Positions 54,532-63,441 of a stretch of 64,000 bases of DNA are shown here, piece by piece (position 1 is the stretch's first letter; each line of letters starts with the position of its first letter). The position numbers were made by a program, and so were the translations under genes. The notes below the pieces were generated by a model. The model was not told the DNA's origin, made no database searches, and saw nothing but the letters and a program-made list of their open reading frames with translations. The DNA is from an uncultured Ruminococcus sp. (lineage in GTDB: Bacteria > Bacillota > Clostridia > Oscillospirales > Acutalibacteraceae), in the NCBI GenBank assembly GCA_902766885.1, contig CACXFS010000010.1:30127-94126 (forward strand). The letters run 5' to 3'.

Positions 54532-55068
54532 ATGGTAAAAAAAAGAGTCAGCGTTCAGATTGAGGGCAGGAGCTATGCGCTGATAACCTCTGACGATGAA
54601 AAGTACGTTGAGTCCGTTGCCGACGAAATCACAAAGCGAATTCGCAAGGCGGCTCAGTCGAGCAAGCACCTTGACACTCGTGACTGCGCAATTCTTGTTG
54701 CACTCGACTTGTGCGACGACAGAAACAAGGCGCAGAGGAAGAACAAGGATATTGTCGGCAAGGCTGACAAAATTATTCAGAACACTAATGAGCTCAGCAA
54801 ATCCTGCAAGGAATACAAGGAAAGACTTGCCGAGGCTATTAATGAAAACACGAGCCTTACAAGAAGAATCAGAGTGCTTGAAGAACAGCTCAGAGTTCTT
54901 TCAAAGGAAAACGGCGAGCTTAAAAATCAGCTTGAAAAGTGCGGAAAGCTTGAAGAAGTTGAAAAAGCAATGCAGGAAGAAAAGGCTGAAAAAGCAAAAA
55001 ACGGCTTTGAAATGAAGCAGTATTCTCTGTTTGACAAGGACGATAAAAAGAAAAATGCAAAAAATTGA
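54532..55068 (+). CDS. zapA: ZapA-like cell division protein
   Basis: ZapA binds FtsZ and promotes Z-ring assembly. From the ATG at 54532 (after GGGTGGG) the protein has 178 residues. The N-terminal ZapA domain is RVSVQIEGRSYALITSDDEK, followed by YVESVADEITKRIRKAA and the segment LVALDLCDDRNKAQ. A long coiled coil covers about residues 85-160. A C-terminal tail ends with QYSLFDKDDKKKNAKN, longer than in E. coli ZapA. It overlaps the U32 peptidase gene by 14 bp, a pairing common in Clostridia. Confidence 0.88.
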   Translation: MVKKRVSVQIEGRSYALITSDDEKYVESVADEITKRIRKAAQSSKHLDTRDCAILVALDLCDDRNKAQRKNKDIVGKADKIIQNTNELSKSCKEYKERLAEAINENTSLTRRIRVLEEQLRVLSKENGELKNQLEKCGKLEEVEKAMQEEKAEKAKNGFEMKQYSLFDKDDKKKNAKN

Positions 55069-57118
55069 GATTCTCGCTCCCGCAGGCGGATATGACAGCC
55101 TTGTTGCGGCGGTAAGGAGCGGAGCAGACGCAGTTTATCTGGGTGAAAAGTCGTTTTCTGCCAGAACTTCTGCAAAAAATTTTGATGACGACGAGCTGAA
55201 AAAAGCCGTCGCATATTGCCACGTTCACGGTGTAAAGGTTTATGTTACGATAAATACGCTGATTTTTGACGACGAGTTTGAACAGCTTAAAAAGGCAATT
55301 GTATCAGCCGCCGAGGCAGACGCAGACGCTCTGATTGTTCAGAATCAGGGTGTAGCAAGACTTGCAAAAAAGATTGCGCCAAAGCTCCCGCTGCACGCCT
55401 CAACTCAGATGAGCGTTCACACCGCATCGGGCGTTCGTGCACTGTATGAAATGGGATTCAAGCGAGTTGTGCTCTCCCGTGAAATGAGCAAATACGAAAT
55501 CAAAAAATGCGCTGAAATCCCCGTTGAGCTTGAGGTTTTTGTGCACGGTGCGTTGTGTATGAGCGTGTCGGGACAGTGCTATTTCAGCGCAATGCTCGGC
55601 AGTCGCAGCGGCAATCGCGGAGCTTGTGCACAGACGTGCAGGCTTCCGTTTGCAGTCGGCAAAAACAAGGACGGCTACGCACTCAGCCTTAAAGATAACA
55701 GCCTGATAAATCATATAAGCGAGCTTGAAGAAATCGGCGTTACCTCGGCAAAAATTGAGGGCAGAATGAAACGCCCCGAGTACGTTTCCGCCGCCGTAAG
55801 AGCATGCAGGGAACAGCGTGACTTCGGCTTTGTCAGCGACGAAACCGGAAAGACGCTGAGGGGAGTTTTTTCACGGACAGGCTTTACCGACGGCTATTTT
55901 ACGGGCAGGCTCGGCAGAGAGATGTTCGGCACACGCACAAAAAGCGACGTTGTTTTAGCCGACGAAAAGCTGTTTTCTACAATTAGACAGACGTACAAGG
56001 ACGAAATTCAGAATGTTTTAATCAGCGGAAAATTCACAGCAAGGCTCGGTGAAAATCCCGTACTTGAAATAAGTGACGGAGAGCATACGGTTACCCAAAA
56101 ATCCGACTTGCTCTGCGAAAAGGCAATTAAAACACCGCTTGATTTTGATAAATGCAAATCACAGCTTAGCAAAACAGGCGGTACGGCTTATAAATTTGAA
56201 AAGCTTGAAATTGAAATTGACAGCGACATTTCACTTCCGCTTTCTGCGCTGAATTCGCTCAGGCGAGAGGCTCTCGCAGAGCTTAACGAAAAGCGGAGTA
56301 AAGTGCATAGCTATACTATTAATAATGTAGAAATTTTTGAAAATATTCAGCCGTTTGATGGCAAAAAAAGAGCCGTTCGGGCAAGAACGGCAGGTACAAA
56401 AATCGGAAACGGCTTTAAAGAATGTGAGCTTGTTTTTGTTCCGCTGTTTTCCGACATAAGGGAAATTGAGCGGCTGAAAAACGAGGGTTTTACAATCGGC
56501 GTTGAAATTCCCCGTGGAATGTTCGGACGTGAAAAACAGATTGAAAATGCGCTTAAAAATGTAAAAGCAGTCGGAATAAGTGATGTTTTGTGCCACAATA
56601 TCGGCGCACTTTATCTGGCAAAGTCGCTTGAAATGACGCTTCACGGCGGATTCGGACTCAATCTTGTCAACACCTACGATTTGCTCTGGACGCAGGAGTA
56701 CGGACTAAAGAGCGTTGAGCTGAGCTTTGAGCTTACGTTTGAGCGCATTAACCGACTCGGCGGCACAATTGACAGGGGAATAATCAGCTACGGTTATCTT
56801 CCGCTTATGCTGTGTCGGAACTGCCCGAACAAGAGTAGTGGAATTGATTGCAAAACTTGCAAAAATCATTCAATGATGCAGGATAGAAAGGGCAAACGAT
56901 TTTACCTTAAATGCAACGGTTGCTGCACCGAAGTGCTCAATTGCGTGCCTCTTTTTATTGCCGAAGAAGAAATTTCAAAACTTTCAACATCTTTTAACAT
57001 TTTACGTTTTACTGTTGAAAACTATGTGGAAAACGTGGAAAACATTAAAGATTTCAATGGGTTTTCGATGTTAAAAGACAAATTCACACGAGGTTTATAT
57101 AAAAGAGGTGTTGAATAA
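55055..57118 (+). CDS. U32 family peptidase (RlhA/YhbU-like)
   Basis: Members of this family act in 23S rRNA hydroxylation (RlhA) or are annotated as collagenase-like proteases. The 687-residue protein starts at the ATG at 55055 (MQKIEILAPAGGYDSLVAA). It has VKVYVTINTLIFDDEFEQ, the family signature GQCYFSAMLGSRSGNRGACA with QTCRLPF, and IEGRMKRPEYVSAAV. A DUF3656-type insert and a C-terminal region with several Cys (LCRNCPNKSSGIDCKTCKN; CNGCCTEVLNC) follow, perhaps an iron-sulfur site. Its start lies inside the zapA-like gene. Confidence 0.92.
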   Translation: MQKIEILAPAGGYDSLVAAVRSGADAVYLGEKSFSARTSAKNFDDDELKKAVAYCHVHGVKVYVTINTLIFDDEFEQLKKAIVSAAEADADALIVQNQGVARLAKKIAPKLPLHASTQMSVHTASGVRALYEMGFKRVVLSREMSKYEIKKCAEIPVELEVFVHGALCMSVSGQCYFSAMLGSRSGNRGACAQTCRLPFAVGKNKDGYALSLKDNSLINHISELEEIGVTSAKIEGRMKRPEYVSAAVRACREQRDFGFVSDETGKTLRGVFSRTGFTDGYFTGRLGREMFGTRTKSDVVLADEKLFSTIRQTYKDEIQNVLISGKFTARLGENPVLEISDGEHTVTQKSDLLCEKAIKTPLDFDKCKSQLSKTGGTAYKFEKLEIEIDSDISLPLSALNSLRREALAELNEKRSKVHSYTINNVEIFENIQPFDGKKRAVRARTAGTKIGNGFKECELVFVPLFSDIREIERLKNEGFTIGVEIPRGMFGREKQIENALKNVKAVGISDVLCHNIGALYLAKSLEMTLHGGFGLNLVNTYDLLWTQEYGLKSVELSFELTFERINRLGGTIDRGIISYGYLPLMLCRNCPNKSSGIDCKTCKNHSMMQDRKGKRFYLKCNGCCTEVLNCVPLFIAEEEISKLSTSFNILRFTVENYVENVENIKDFNGFSMLKDKFTRGLYKRGVE

Positions 57119-57119
57119 A

Positions 57120-57230
57120 ATGTCAAAAGTGTTGAAAGACTTTAATTTTGAAAAAGGAATTATAAAAAATTCTTTTGACGAAAATTACAATTCAGTAATA
57201 TTCTTAACGGAAATTTTAAAAAGGAATTAA
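57120..57230 (+). CDS. Possible 36-residue protein between U32 peptidase and dut
   Basis: An ATG directly after the U32 stop opens a 36-codon frame, MSKVLKDFNFEKGIIKNSF..., with AGAGGTG about 11 nt upstream. It has a mixed charged and hydrophobic composition and no known motif. The base composition is much more AT-rich than its neighbours. It may be chance. Confidence 0.25.
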   Translation: MSKVLKDFNFEKGIIKNSFDENYNSVIFLTEILKRN

Positions 57231-57285
57231 AAAATATTTGTGAATAAATTATTCAAAATTTGCAGGAAATGAAGGATGGATAAAA

Positions 57286-57726
57286 ATGGAACTTAAAATA
57301 AAAAAACTAAAGGAAAACGCAAAAATCCCCAAAAGAGCCACAACAGGCTCGGCAGGAATGGATTTATATGCCTGCATTGACGAGCCGATTACGCTTGCTC
57401 CCGGTCAGCTTGCAATCGTTCCTACGGGAATTGCAATCGCTTTGCCCGACAACACCTGTGCGGCGTTTCTCTACGCTCGCAGCGGTCTGGGCGTCAAGCA
57501 CGGAATCTGCCTTTCAAACGGCGTCGGCGTAATCGACAGCGACTACAGAGGTGAAATCTGCGCAGGTCTTTGCAACGTTTCCGACAAGCCCTACACAATC
57601 GAGCCCGACGAGCGTGTGTGCCAGATGGTAATTGCGCCCGTGCTCACCCCCGATGTTGTCGAAGTTGACGAGCTTGACGACACCGACAGAGGTGAGGGCG
57701 GTTTTGGCTCAACAGGCAAGCATTAA
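57286..57726 (+). CDS. dut: Deoxyuridine 5'-triphosphate nucleotidohydrolase
   Basis: dUTPase removes dUTP and makes dUMP for thymidylate synthesis. The 146-residue trimeric-type enzyme has all five motifs: AGMDLYACID, YARSGLGVKHG, GVIDSDYRGEI with the catalytic Asp, ERVCQMVIAPV, and the C-terminal GEGGFGSTGKH. The ATG is preceded by AAGGATGG. Family G repeat begins right after the stop. Confidence 0.97.
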   Translation: MELKIKKLKENAKIPKRATTGSAGMDLYACIDEPITLAPGQLAIVPTGIAIALPDNTCAAFLYARSGLGVKHGICLSNGVGVIDSDYRGEICAGLCNVSDKPYTIEPDERVCQMVIAPVLTPDVVEVDELDDTDRGEGGFGSTGKH

Positions 57727-57852
57727 TTCGGAATTCGGAATGCGTAATTCGGAATTATCGTTCGGGAATATAGGTTGCAATAATATAAAGGGTTAATTCC
57801 CAAAGCGTTACCTATATATCAACATAAAATTCGGGCAACCGTTTTTGCTTAA
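57727..57852. repeat. Family G and core repeat between dut and nth
   Basis: aattcggaattcggaatgcg and reverse units fill 57725-57757. The core (gcgttacctatatatcaacataaaattcgggcaac, key cctatatatcaac) runs up to the nth stop codon. The adjoining family F unit lies inside nth. Confidence 0.7.
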
Positions 57853-58509
57853 CTACCCGACTTTTCCACTCGATTTGCGTGTCGAGGCACTCGACTTACA
57901 GAACTCTTTCATACAGCATTTTTCGCATTTAGGACTGCGTGCGGTGCATACCGCTCTGCCGTGCAGAACAAGCCTGTGGCAAAAGTCGTTGCTCTCCTCG
58001 GGCGGCAGTAAATCCCGCAGAGCAAATTCAATCTTTTTCTGGTCCTTCAGATTGTGAAGTCCCAGCCTTTGCGTAATGCGTATGCAGTGCGTGTCCACAA
58101 CTACGGCAGGCTTGCCGAAAATGTCGCCGCACACAAGGTTTGCGGTTTTTCTGCCGATTCCGGGCAGTTTTATCAAATCGTCAATATTGTCGGGCACTAC
58201 TCCGCCGAAATCGTCACGCAGCATTTTTGCAAGCTCAACAATATCCTTTGACTTCGTCTTGTAAAGTCCGCAGCTTTTGATATACTCTGCAACCTCGTCA
58301 GCTGTTGAATTCGCAAAATCGTCAACCGTCTTGAACCTCTCAAACAGCGCAGGCGTTACCATATTAACCCTTGCGTCTGTGCATTGTGCCGCAAGGCGAG
58401 TAGCAATCAAGAGTTGGAGAGGGTCTGTATAGACAAGCGAGCAGATTGCCTCGGGATATTCTTTTTTCAAGGCGTTTACGGCGTTTAGCGCAATTTGTTT
58501 TTTCGTCAA
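57853..58509 (-). CDS. nth: Endonuclease III
   Basis: This DNA glycosylase/AP lyase removes oxidised pyrimidines. The 218-residue protein has the helix-hairpin-helix LIKLPGIGRKTANLVCGDIF with catalytic Lys, the catalytic Asp in VVDTHCIRI, and the iron-sulfur ligands CTARSPKCEKCCMKEFC (spacing C-x6-C-x2-C-x5-C). Beyond the last Cys, the tail [14 protein letters not shown] is encoded by a family F repeat (57873-57895) and its flank. The element has therefore been fused in frame to the end of the gene. Confidence 0.95.
   Translation of the reverse strand: MTKKQIALNAVNALKKEYPEAICSLVYTDPLQLLIATRLAAQCTDARVNMVTPALFERFKTVDDFANSTADEVAEYIKSCGLYKTKSKDIVELAKMLRDDFGGVVPDNIDDLIKLPGIGRKTANLVCGDIFGKPAVVVDTHCIRITQRLGLHNLKDQKKIEFALRDLLPPEESNDFCHRLVLHGRAVCTARSPKCEKCCMKEFCKSSASTRKSSGKVG
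57873..57895 (-). repeat. Family F palindrome inside the end of nth
   Basis: On the minus strand GTCGAGTGCCTCGACACGCA is read as codons for SSASTR in nth. This is a different frame from the copy in the S4 gene (VECLDTQI). Confidence 0.88.
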
Positions 58510-58659
58510 AAAATCACCCCACTGATTTAAATTCGGAATTGTTTTAATCTTTTACTTTTTGATAATATTTTATCATATCCCGTTTTCTATTGCAATTATA
58601 TTAGGAAACTGGTAGAATAAAATCAAATTTACTTACAAAATACGGACGGTGACTGCACT

Positions 58660-59388
58660 ATGTATAAAAATTATATTTTTGACCTTTACGGAACCCTTAT
58701 CGACATCAACACCGACGAGTGGTGCGACGACTTGTGGAAGAAAATGGCTATCCTTTACGGCTACAAGGGCGCACACTACACATATGACGAGCTCAACAGC
58801 GAGTACGACAGACTTGTCGAGCTTGAAAAAGCCGCTGTAAGAAAGCGCCACCCCGAATACAAGGTGGTTGACATTAAAATTGAAAAGGTTTTCAAAAAGC
58901 TCTTTACTCAAAAGGGCGTCAAGACAACAAAATCTCAGATTGCATTTATTGCCGAGGCTTTCCGCTGCTACTCGACAAAGTACATAAAGCTCTACGACGG
59001 CGTAATTGACTTGCTCGACACGCTCAAGGCAAAGGGCAGGAAGATTTATCTTCTCTCAAACGCTCAGCGTTACTTTACCGAAAACGAGCTCAATATGCTC
59101 GGACTTACCGGGTACTTCGACGGAATTTGCATAAGCTCCGACGAGGAATGTTCAAAGCCCGATTCCTGCTACTACAAAACGCTTTTCGACCGCTACGGCC
59201 TTGAAAAAAGCGAGTCGATTATGATAGGCAACGACTACCTTTCCGACATCGGCGGAGCGGCTGACTTCGGAATCGACAGCCTTTACATTCACCAGAGCAT
59301 TTCACCCGAAATTGAGGGAGAACTCAGGAGCACCTACACGGTAATGGACGGCGACGTTTACAAAATTAAAAAGCTCACGGTAAAATAA
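58660..59388 (+). CDS. HAD family hydrolase (YjjG/5'-nucleotidase-like)
   Basis: This 242-residue haloacid dehalogenase phosphatase has motif I NYIFDLYGTLIDINTDEW, in which the second motif-I Asp is replaced by Tyr-Gly (DLYGT), as in many YjjG-like proteins. A helical cap follows, then motif II IYLLSNAQ, motif III KPDSCYYKTLF and motif IV IMIGNDYLSDIGGA. The substrate is probably a nucleotide or sugar phosphate, not known. Its plus strand is divergent from nth. Confidence 0.9.
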   Translation: MYKNYIFDLYGTLIDINTDEWCDDLWKKMAILYGYKGAHYTYDELNSEYDRLVELEKAAVRKRHPEYKVVDIKIEKVFKKLFTQKGVKTTKSQIAFIAEAFRCYSTKYIKLYDGVIDLLDTLKAKGRKIYLLSNAQRYFTENELNMLGLTGYFDGICISSDEECSKPDSCYYKTLFDRYGLEKSESIMIGNDYLSDIGGAADFGIDSLYIHQSISPEIEGELRSTYTVMDGDVYKIKKLTVK

Positions 59389-59550
59389 AACATTCATAAC
59401 AGTGCACCTTGCTGTATACAATATTAAAAACAGAAACAGCGAGGTCGAGTGCCTTGACACGCAAATCGAGCAGACAGGTTGATGCTATCAATTCTTTTTT
59501 GCCCGACCGTTTCGGAGCAGTTGACTTCAAAAAAACAGCGAGGTGAGAGA
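59389..59550. repeat. Gap with diverged family F copy
   Basis: gtcgagtgccttgacacgca lies at 59443-59462, 55 bp after the HAD gene stop. A point change spoils one arm of the palindrome. The rest has no clear feature except GAGGTGAGAG before the next start. Confidence 0.6.
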
Positions 59551-59736
59551 GTGGAAAACAAAATACCCGACAGCGAAAAGCTTGACCGCATCCACGACAA
59601 GAATATGAACGCCTGCTCAGCATATGACTGCACGGGACTTATTCCCTCGGCAATCACGGATGAGAGCGAAGCTGAATCGTATGAACAGCTTTATCCCTAC
59701 CGTGTTCCGACAGCAGACGACAAAAACAAGGAATAA
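59551..59736 (+). CDS. Small hydrophilic protein, unknown function
   Basis: A GTG at 59551, preceded by AGGTGAGAG, opens 61 codons. The protein starts VENKIPDSEKLDRIHDKNM (GTG read as Met), has two Cys in NACSAYDCTGLIP, and ends in an acidic tail with LYPYRVPTADDKNKE. It is hydrophilic and without membrane helix. A strong terminator follows 15 bp later, which supports a real gene. Similar DxxN...CTGL small proteins appear in related genomes as hypothetical proteins, but I cannot name a family. Confidence 0.65.
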   Translation: MENKIPDSEKLDRIHDKNMNACSAYDCTGLIPSAITDESEAESYEQLYPYRVPTADDKNKE

Positions 59737-59751
59737 AACAACAACTTACTA

Positions 59752-59784
59752 ACGCACACCGCAAAATACGGTGTGCGTTTTTAT
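59752..59784 (+). terminator. Terminator after the small protein gene
   Basis: ACGCACACCG pairs with CGGTGTGCGT around a seven-base loop, followed by ttttattt. The stem is a perfect 10 bp. Confidence 0.9.
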
Positions 59785-59796
59785 TTAATATAATAC

Positions 59797-59825
59797 TTGA
59801 AATAAAACGCAATAAATATTATAAT
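59797..59825 (+). promoter_or_regulatory. Promoter of the tautomerase-like gene
   Basis: TTGAAA (59797-59802) and TATAAT (59820-59825) are spaced 17 bp apart, about 33 bp before the ATG. Confidence 0.65.
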
Positions 59826-59858
59826 ATAGGGTAAGTATCAATTAAAGGTGGTATTATT

Positions 59859-60203
59859 ATGCCGTTTATTAATGTAAAAACAAACGTGTCGCTTGACGAT
59901 ACTGCAAAAAATACAATCGAAAGCCGTCTTTCAAAGGCAATTTCGCTTATCCCCGGCAAGAGCGAGGCATATCTTATGTGCGCTGTCGAGGATGAAATTT
60001 CGATGATGTTTCAGGGAAACAGCAACAAAAATATTGCGTTTGTCGAGGTTAAAATCCTCGGCAGTTCATCAAAGGACAATTACGGCAAGCTGACCGCCGA
60101 AATCTGCAATATTCTTAGCGAAGAAGCAGGAGTTGACGGTGGCAATTGCTATGTGAAATTTGAAGAAGTTCAGTACTGGGGTATGGACGGATTTATGTTC
60201 TGA
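59859..60203 (+). CDS. MIF/tautomerase-fold protein
   Basis: This 114-residue protein resembles macrophage migration inhibitory factor and D-dopachrome tautomerase. The catalytic N-terminal Pro is present after Met (MPFINVKTNVSL). The two-fold beta-alpha-beta plan shows in SYL-like segment AYLMCAVEDEISMMFQGN and in GKLTAEICNILSEEAGV, with the C-terminal WGMDGFMF. It may have keto-enol tautomerase activity on an unknown substrate. GGTGGT precedes the ATG. Confidence 0.88.
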   Translation: MPFINVKTNVSLDDTAKNTIESRLSKAISLIPGKSEAYLMCAVEDEISMMFQGNSNKNIAFVEVKILGSSSKDNYGKLTAEICNILSEEAGVDGGNCYVKFEEVQYWGMDGFMF

Positions 60204-60218
60204 TAAACGGGTGATTTT

Positions 60219-60635
60219 ATGAAAAGCTATCGCAAGGAGCTGTGGTTTAATGTACCTCAGCGCAGAAAAATTATACGCATTACCGAGGACGTTCAGAATG
60301 CAATTGACGAGAGCGGAATCAAAGAAGGTCTGGTTCTTGTAAACGCAATGAACATCACCGCCTCGGTTTTCATAAACGACGACGAAAGCGGACTTCACAG
60401 CGACTATGAACGCTGGCTTGAAAAGCTTGCTCCCGAAAAGCCGTACGATATGTACGCACACAACGGATTTGAGGACAACGCCGACGCTCACCTCAAGCGC
60501 ACGATTATGGGCAGAGAGGTTGTCTGCGCAATAACAGACGGCAGGCTTGACTTCGGTACTTGGGAACAGATTTTTTACTATGAGCTTGACGGCAAACGCC
60601 GCAAACACGCACTTATAAAGATAATCGGAGAATAA
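60219..60635 (+). CDS. YjbQ family protein (UPF0047)
   Basis: This 138-residue protein belongs to the YjbQ/UPF0047 family, some members of which show weak thiamine-phosphate synthase activity. Family motifs are [38 protein letters not shown] and [19 protein letters not shown]. The usual HTTA is MNITAS here, so one conserved His is missing. It is 15 bp after the tautomerase gene and 18 bp before ddl, so these three may form one transcript. Confidence 0.85.
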   Translation: MKSYRKELWFNVPQRRKIIRITEDVQNAIDESGIKEGLVLVNAMNITASVFINDDESGLHSDYERWLEKLAPEKPYDMYAHNGFEDNADAHLKRTIMGREVVCAITDGRLDFGTWEQIFYYELDGKRRKHALIKIIGE

Positions 60636-60653
60636 TTTGGGGGAATATTGATT

Positions 60654-61694
60654 ATGAGAATTGTTGTACTTGCAGGAGGACTCAGCACTGAGCGTGACGT
60701 GTCGATTTCATCGGGAATACTCGTTGCCTCTGCGCTGCGTGAAAAAGGTCACGAGGTTGTACTGCTCGACGTTTTCACGGGCTACGAGCAGAATATCTGC
60801 GATATTGACGCACTTTTCAAGCAGAACTACAGCTTTACCGACAAGGCAAATGTCGGAGAAACCGTTTCAGATTTCAGCGAGGTAAAGGAAAACCGACTGA
60901 ATAAATCCGACAGATTTATCGGAACAAATGTAATTGAAATCTGCTCCGAGGCTGACATAACCTTCCTTGCACTCCACGGAGGAGAGGGCGAAAACGGACA
61001 GCTTCAGGCGTCACTTGATTTGCTTGGAATCAAGTACACGGGTACGGGCTATCTCGGCTCGGCTCTTGCAATGAACAAGGGACTAACAAAGAGCGTTTTT
61101 GTTCAGAATAAAATCAACACTCCCGCAGGCGAGATTTTCAAAAGTGCTGAGGACGCAAAGAGCTGGAGCATTTTCCCTTGCGTTGTAAAGCCCTGTTCGG
61201 GCGGCTCAAGCGTGGGAATTGCAAAGGCTGAAAATGAGGAAGAATTTTTAGCTGCTGTCAAGGACGCGTTCAGATACGAAAACGAGATTGTCGTTGAACA
61301 GTTTGTAAAGGGCAGAGAATTTTCCGTCGGAATTTTGGGCGGCAAGGCTCTTCCGCCGATTGAGATTATCCCCAAGTCGGGATTCTACGACTACGCCGCA
61401 AAATATCAGGCAGGCGCAACGGTTGAAATCTGCCCTGCCGACATTGACGAACAGACGGACAAAAAGCTCCGTGATGCGGCAGTTGCGGCTTACAATGCGC
61501 TCCACCTCGACAGCTACGCAAGAGTTGATTTTCTTGTTGACGAAAAAGGCGAGCCGTTCTGCCTTGAGGCGAACACCCTCCCCGGTATGACTCCCACAAG
61601 CCTGCTCCCGCAGGAGGCGGCTGTTGAGGGACTCAATTACGCAGACCTCTGCGAAAAAATAATCGAAATTTCATTGGCAAAATATAAAAAATAA
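60654..61694 (+). CDS. ddl: D-alanine--D-alanine ligase
   Basis: This ATP-grasp ligase makes the D-Ala-D-Ala dipeptide of peptidoglycan. The 346-residue protein (ATG at 60654 after GGGGGA; TTG at 60648 is possible) has MRIVVLAGGLSTERDVSISSG, then LALHGGEGENGQLQASLDLL. The ATP-binding loop is VVKPCSGGSSVGIAKAEN, and YARVDFLVDEKGEPFCLEAN and TLPGMTPTSLLPQEA follow. MurF, 393 bp downstream, uses its product, so the two genes form a functional pair interrupted by a repeat block. Confidence 0.95.
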   Translation: MRIVVLAGGLSTERDVSISSGILVASALREKGHEVVLLDVFTGYEQNICDIDALFKQNYSFTDKANVGETVSDFSEVKENRLNKSDRFIGTNVIEICSEADITFLALHGGEGENGQLQASLDLLGIKYTGTGYLGSALAMNKGLTKSVFVQNKINTPAGEIFKSAEDAKSWSIFPCVVKPCSGGSSVGIAKAENEEEFLAAVKDAFRYENEIVVEQFVKGREFSVGILGGKALPPIEIIPKSGFYDYAAKYQAGATVEICPADIDEQTDKKLRDAAVAAYNALHLDSYARVDFLVDEKGEPFCLEANTLPGMTPTSLLPQEAAVEGLNYADLCEKIIEISLAKYKK

Positions 61695-62087
61695 ATGCCC
61701 CTGATGCGAAATCAAACTGTAGCGGCGAAATGTGTTCGCCATATTTATAAATTGCGTTGCTATTTATAAAATGTATAAAATGGGACGTCAGGGTGATTCC
61801 CCTATTAGGGGAAATGTCGCAAAGCGACAAAAGGGTTGCCGTTTTCGCAGAAAAGCCGTCCCCCTACGGATATAAAGGAAACGTTTGTATTACAGTCGTA
61901 GGGACACGGCGTGCCGTGTCCGCAGTATCAATCAAACTTTATCGATTAAACCGTAGTTATAGAGAAAAACAAACCTTTCCGTAGGGGACGGGTTCCTACA
62001 CGTCCCGAAACATTTCCTGTATATCAACCTGATTGTCGGGCAACTAACGTATTTCTTACTACTGATTTTATATACTCGAGGTAAAAA
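61695..62087. repeat. Repeat mosaic between ddl and murF
   Basis: Family E (gtagcggcgaaatgtgttcgcc, near 61720-61742) is followed by an aattgcgttgctattt block. A family B hairpin split by an extra 50 bp segment lies at 61782-61870. Family D (gggacacggcgtgccgtgtcc) is near 61901-61921, family C near 61982-62008, and the core near 62010-62042. GAGGTAAAAA precedes murF. Confidence 0.75.
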
Positions 62088-63440
62088 ATGAAAAAATTTA
62101 CACTTGGTGAGATTGCCGAGTCCTGCGGCGGAAAATTCGTGGGAAATGACAGCGATAAAAATATTGAAATAACCTCCGTTGAGCGTGACAGCCGTCAGAT
62201 TAAGGACGGCTCGCTTTTCCTTGCAATCAAGGGTGAGCGTGTTGACGGCCACGACTATATTGAAAAGTGCTTTGCAAGCGGAGCGGTATGCGCAGTCTGC
62301 GAAAAACCGCCTGTAAATGCCACAAAGCCTTACATTCTCGTTGACTCAACGCTTGAGGCAGTAAAGAAAATTGCAAAGGCGTACCGTCAGAAGTTTGACA
62401 TTCCCGTTGTCGGAGTGTCGGGCAGTGTCGGCAAAACATCAACGAAGGAAATGCTCTATGCAGTCCTTTCGCAGAAATTCAAAACGCACAAAACGCAGGG
62501 AAACCTCAACAATGAGCTGGGCGTTCCGCTTACCCTGCTTTCAATGCCCGAGGATACTCAGGCGGCTGTAATCGAGATGGGAATTTCCGACTTCGGCGAA
62601 ATGACAAGGCTTTCAGAAATGGTACAACCCACAATCTGCGTGCTCACGATAATCGGTTGCTGTCACCTTGAAAATCTCGGCGACCGTGACGGCGTTTTAA
62701 AGGCAAAAACCGAGATGTTCAAAAATGCCGCCGAGAATGCAGAATATATCCTCAACGGTGACGATGACAAGCTTTATTCGGTAACGGATGTAAACGGCAA
62801 AAAGCCGATTTACTTCGGATTTGCAAGCGACAACGACTACTATGCAGAAGATATTGAAAACAACGGCGAGGGCGGAATTTCCTGCACACTCTGCTTTGAT
62901 AATACAAGACTGAATGTAAATATTCCCGCAATAGGCAGTTATATGGTCAGCAACGCTCTTGCCGCAGTTGCGGCTGGTAAATTGCTCGGTCTGAGCGACG
63001 AACAGCTTATAAACGGAGTGCAGTCCTACAAGACTGTCGGAAGTCGGGCAAACGTGATAAATACAGGCAAAATCAGGATAATTGACGATTGCTACAACGC
63101 AAACCCCACCTCGGTAAAAGCGTCGCTCGATACTTTGGTGAACTTTTCGGGACGAAAGGTTGCAATTCTCGGCGATATGAAAGAGCTCGGGGCAGACGAG
63201 CTCAAGCTCCACCTTGAAACAGGAAAATACGCAAAGGACAAGGGCGTTGACCTTGTAATTGCGGCCGGTTCCCTTGCAAAAGAGCTTGCAAAGGGCGCAG
63301 ACGGAGAGTGGTTTGAAAGCGTTGAGCAGGTGAAATCCGCAATCCCTGCGCTGATTAACGAGGGCGACACCGTGCTCGTCAAAGCCTCGCACTCAATGCA
63401 CTTTGAGGAGATTGTTGATTTTCTGAAAGAGCAGTTTTGA
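62088..63440 (+). CDS. murF: UDP-N-acetylmuramoyl-tripeptide--D-alanyl-D-alanine ligase
   Basis: MurF adds D-Ala-D-Ala to the UDP-MurNAc-tripeptide. The 450-residue protein has an N-terminal Mur domain with VERDSRQIKDGSLFLAIKG. The ATP loop is VVGVSGSVGKTSTKEMLYAV, and the central domain has VIEMGISDFGEMTRLSEM. The C-terminal domain has RIIDDCYNANPTSVKASLD and VAILGDMKELG. A family F palindrome starts one base after the stop codon. Confidence 0.96.
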   Translation: MKKFTLGEIAESCGGKFVGNDSDKNIEITSVERDSRQIKDGSLFLAIKGERVDGHDYIEKCFASGAVCAVCEKPPVNATKPYILVDSTLEAVKKIAKAYRQKFDIPVVGVSGSVGKTSTKEMLYAVLSQKFKTHKTQGNLNNELGVPLTLLSMPEDTQAAVIEMGISDFGEMTRLSEMVQPTICVLTIIGCCHLENLGDRDGVLKAKTEMFKNAAENAEYILNGDDDKLYSVTDVNGKKPIYFGFASDNDYYAEDIENNGEGGISCTLCFDNTRLNVNIPAIGSYMVSNALAAVAAGKLLGLSDEQLINGVQSYKTVGSRANVINTGKIRIIDDCYNANPTSVKASLDTLVNFSGRKVAILGDMKELGADELKLHLETGKYAKDKGVDLVIAAGSLAKELAKGADGEWFESVEQVKSAIPALINEGDTVLVKASHSMHFEEIVDFLKEQF

Positions 63441-63441
63441 G

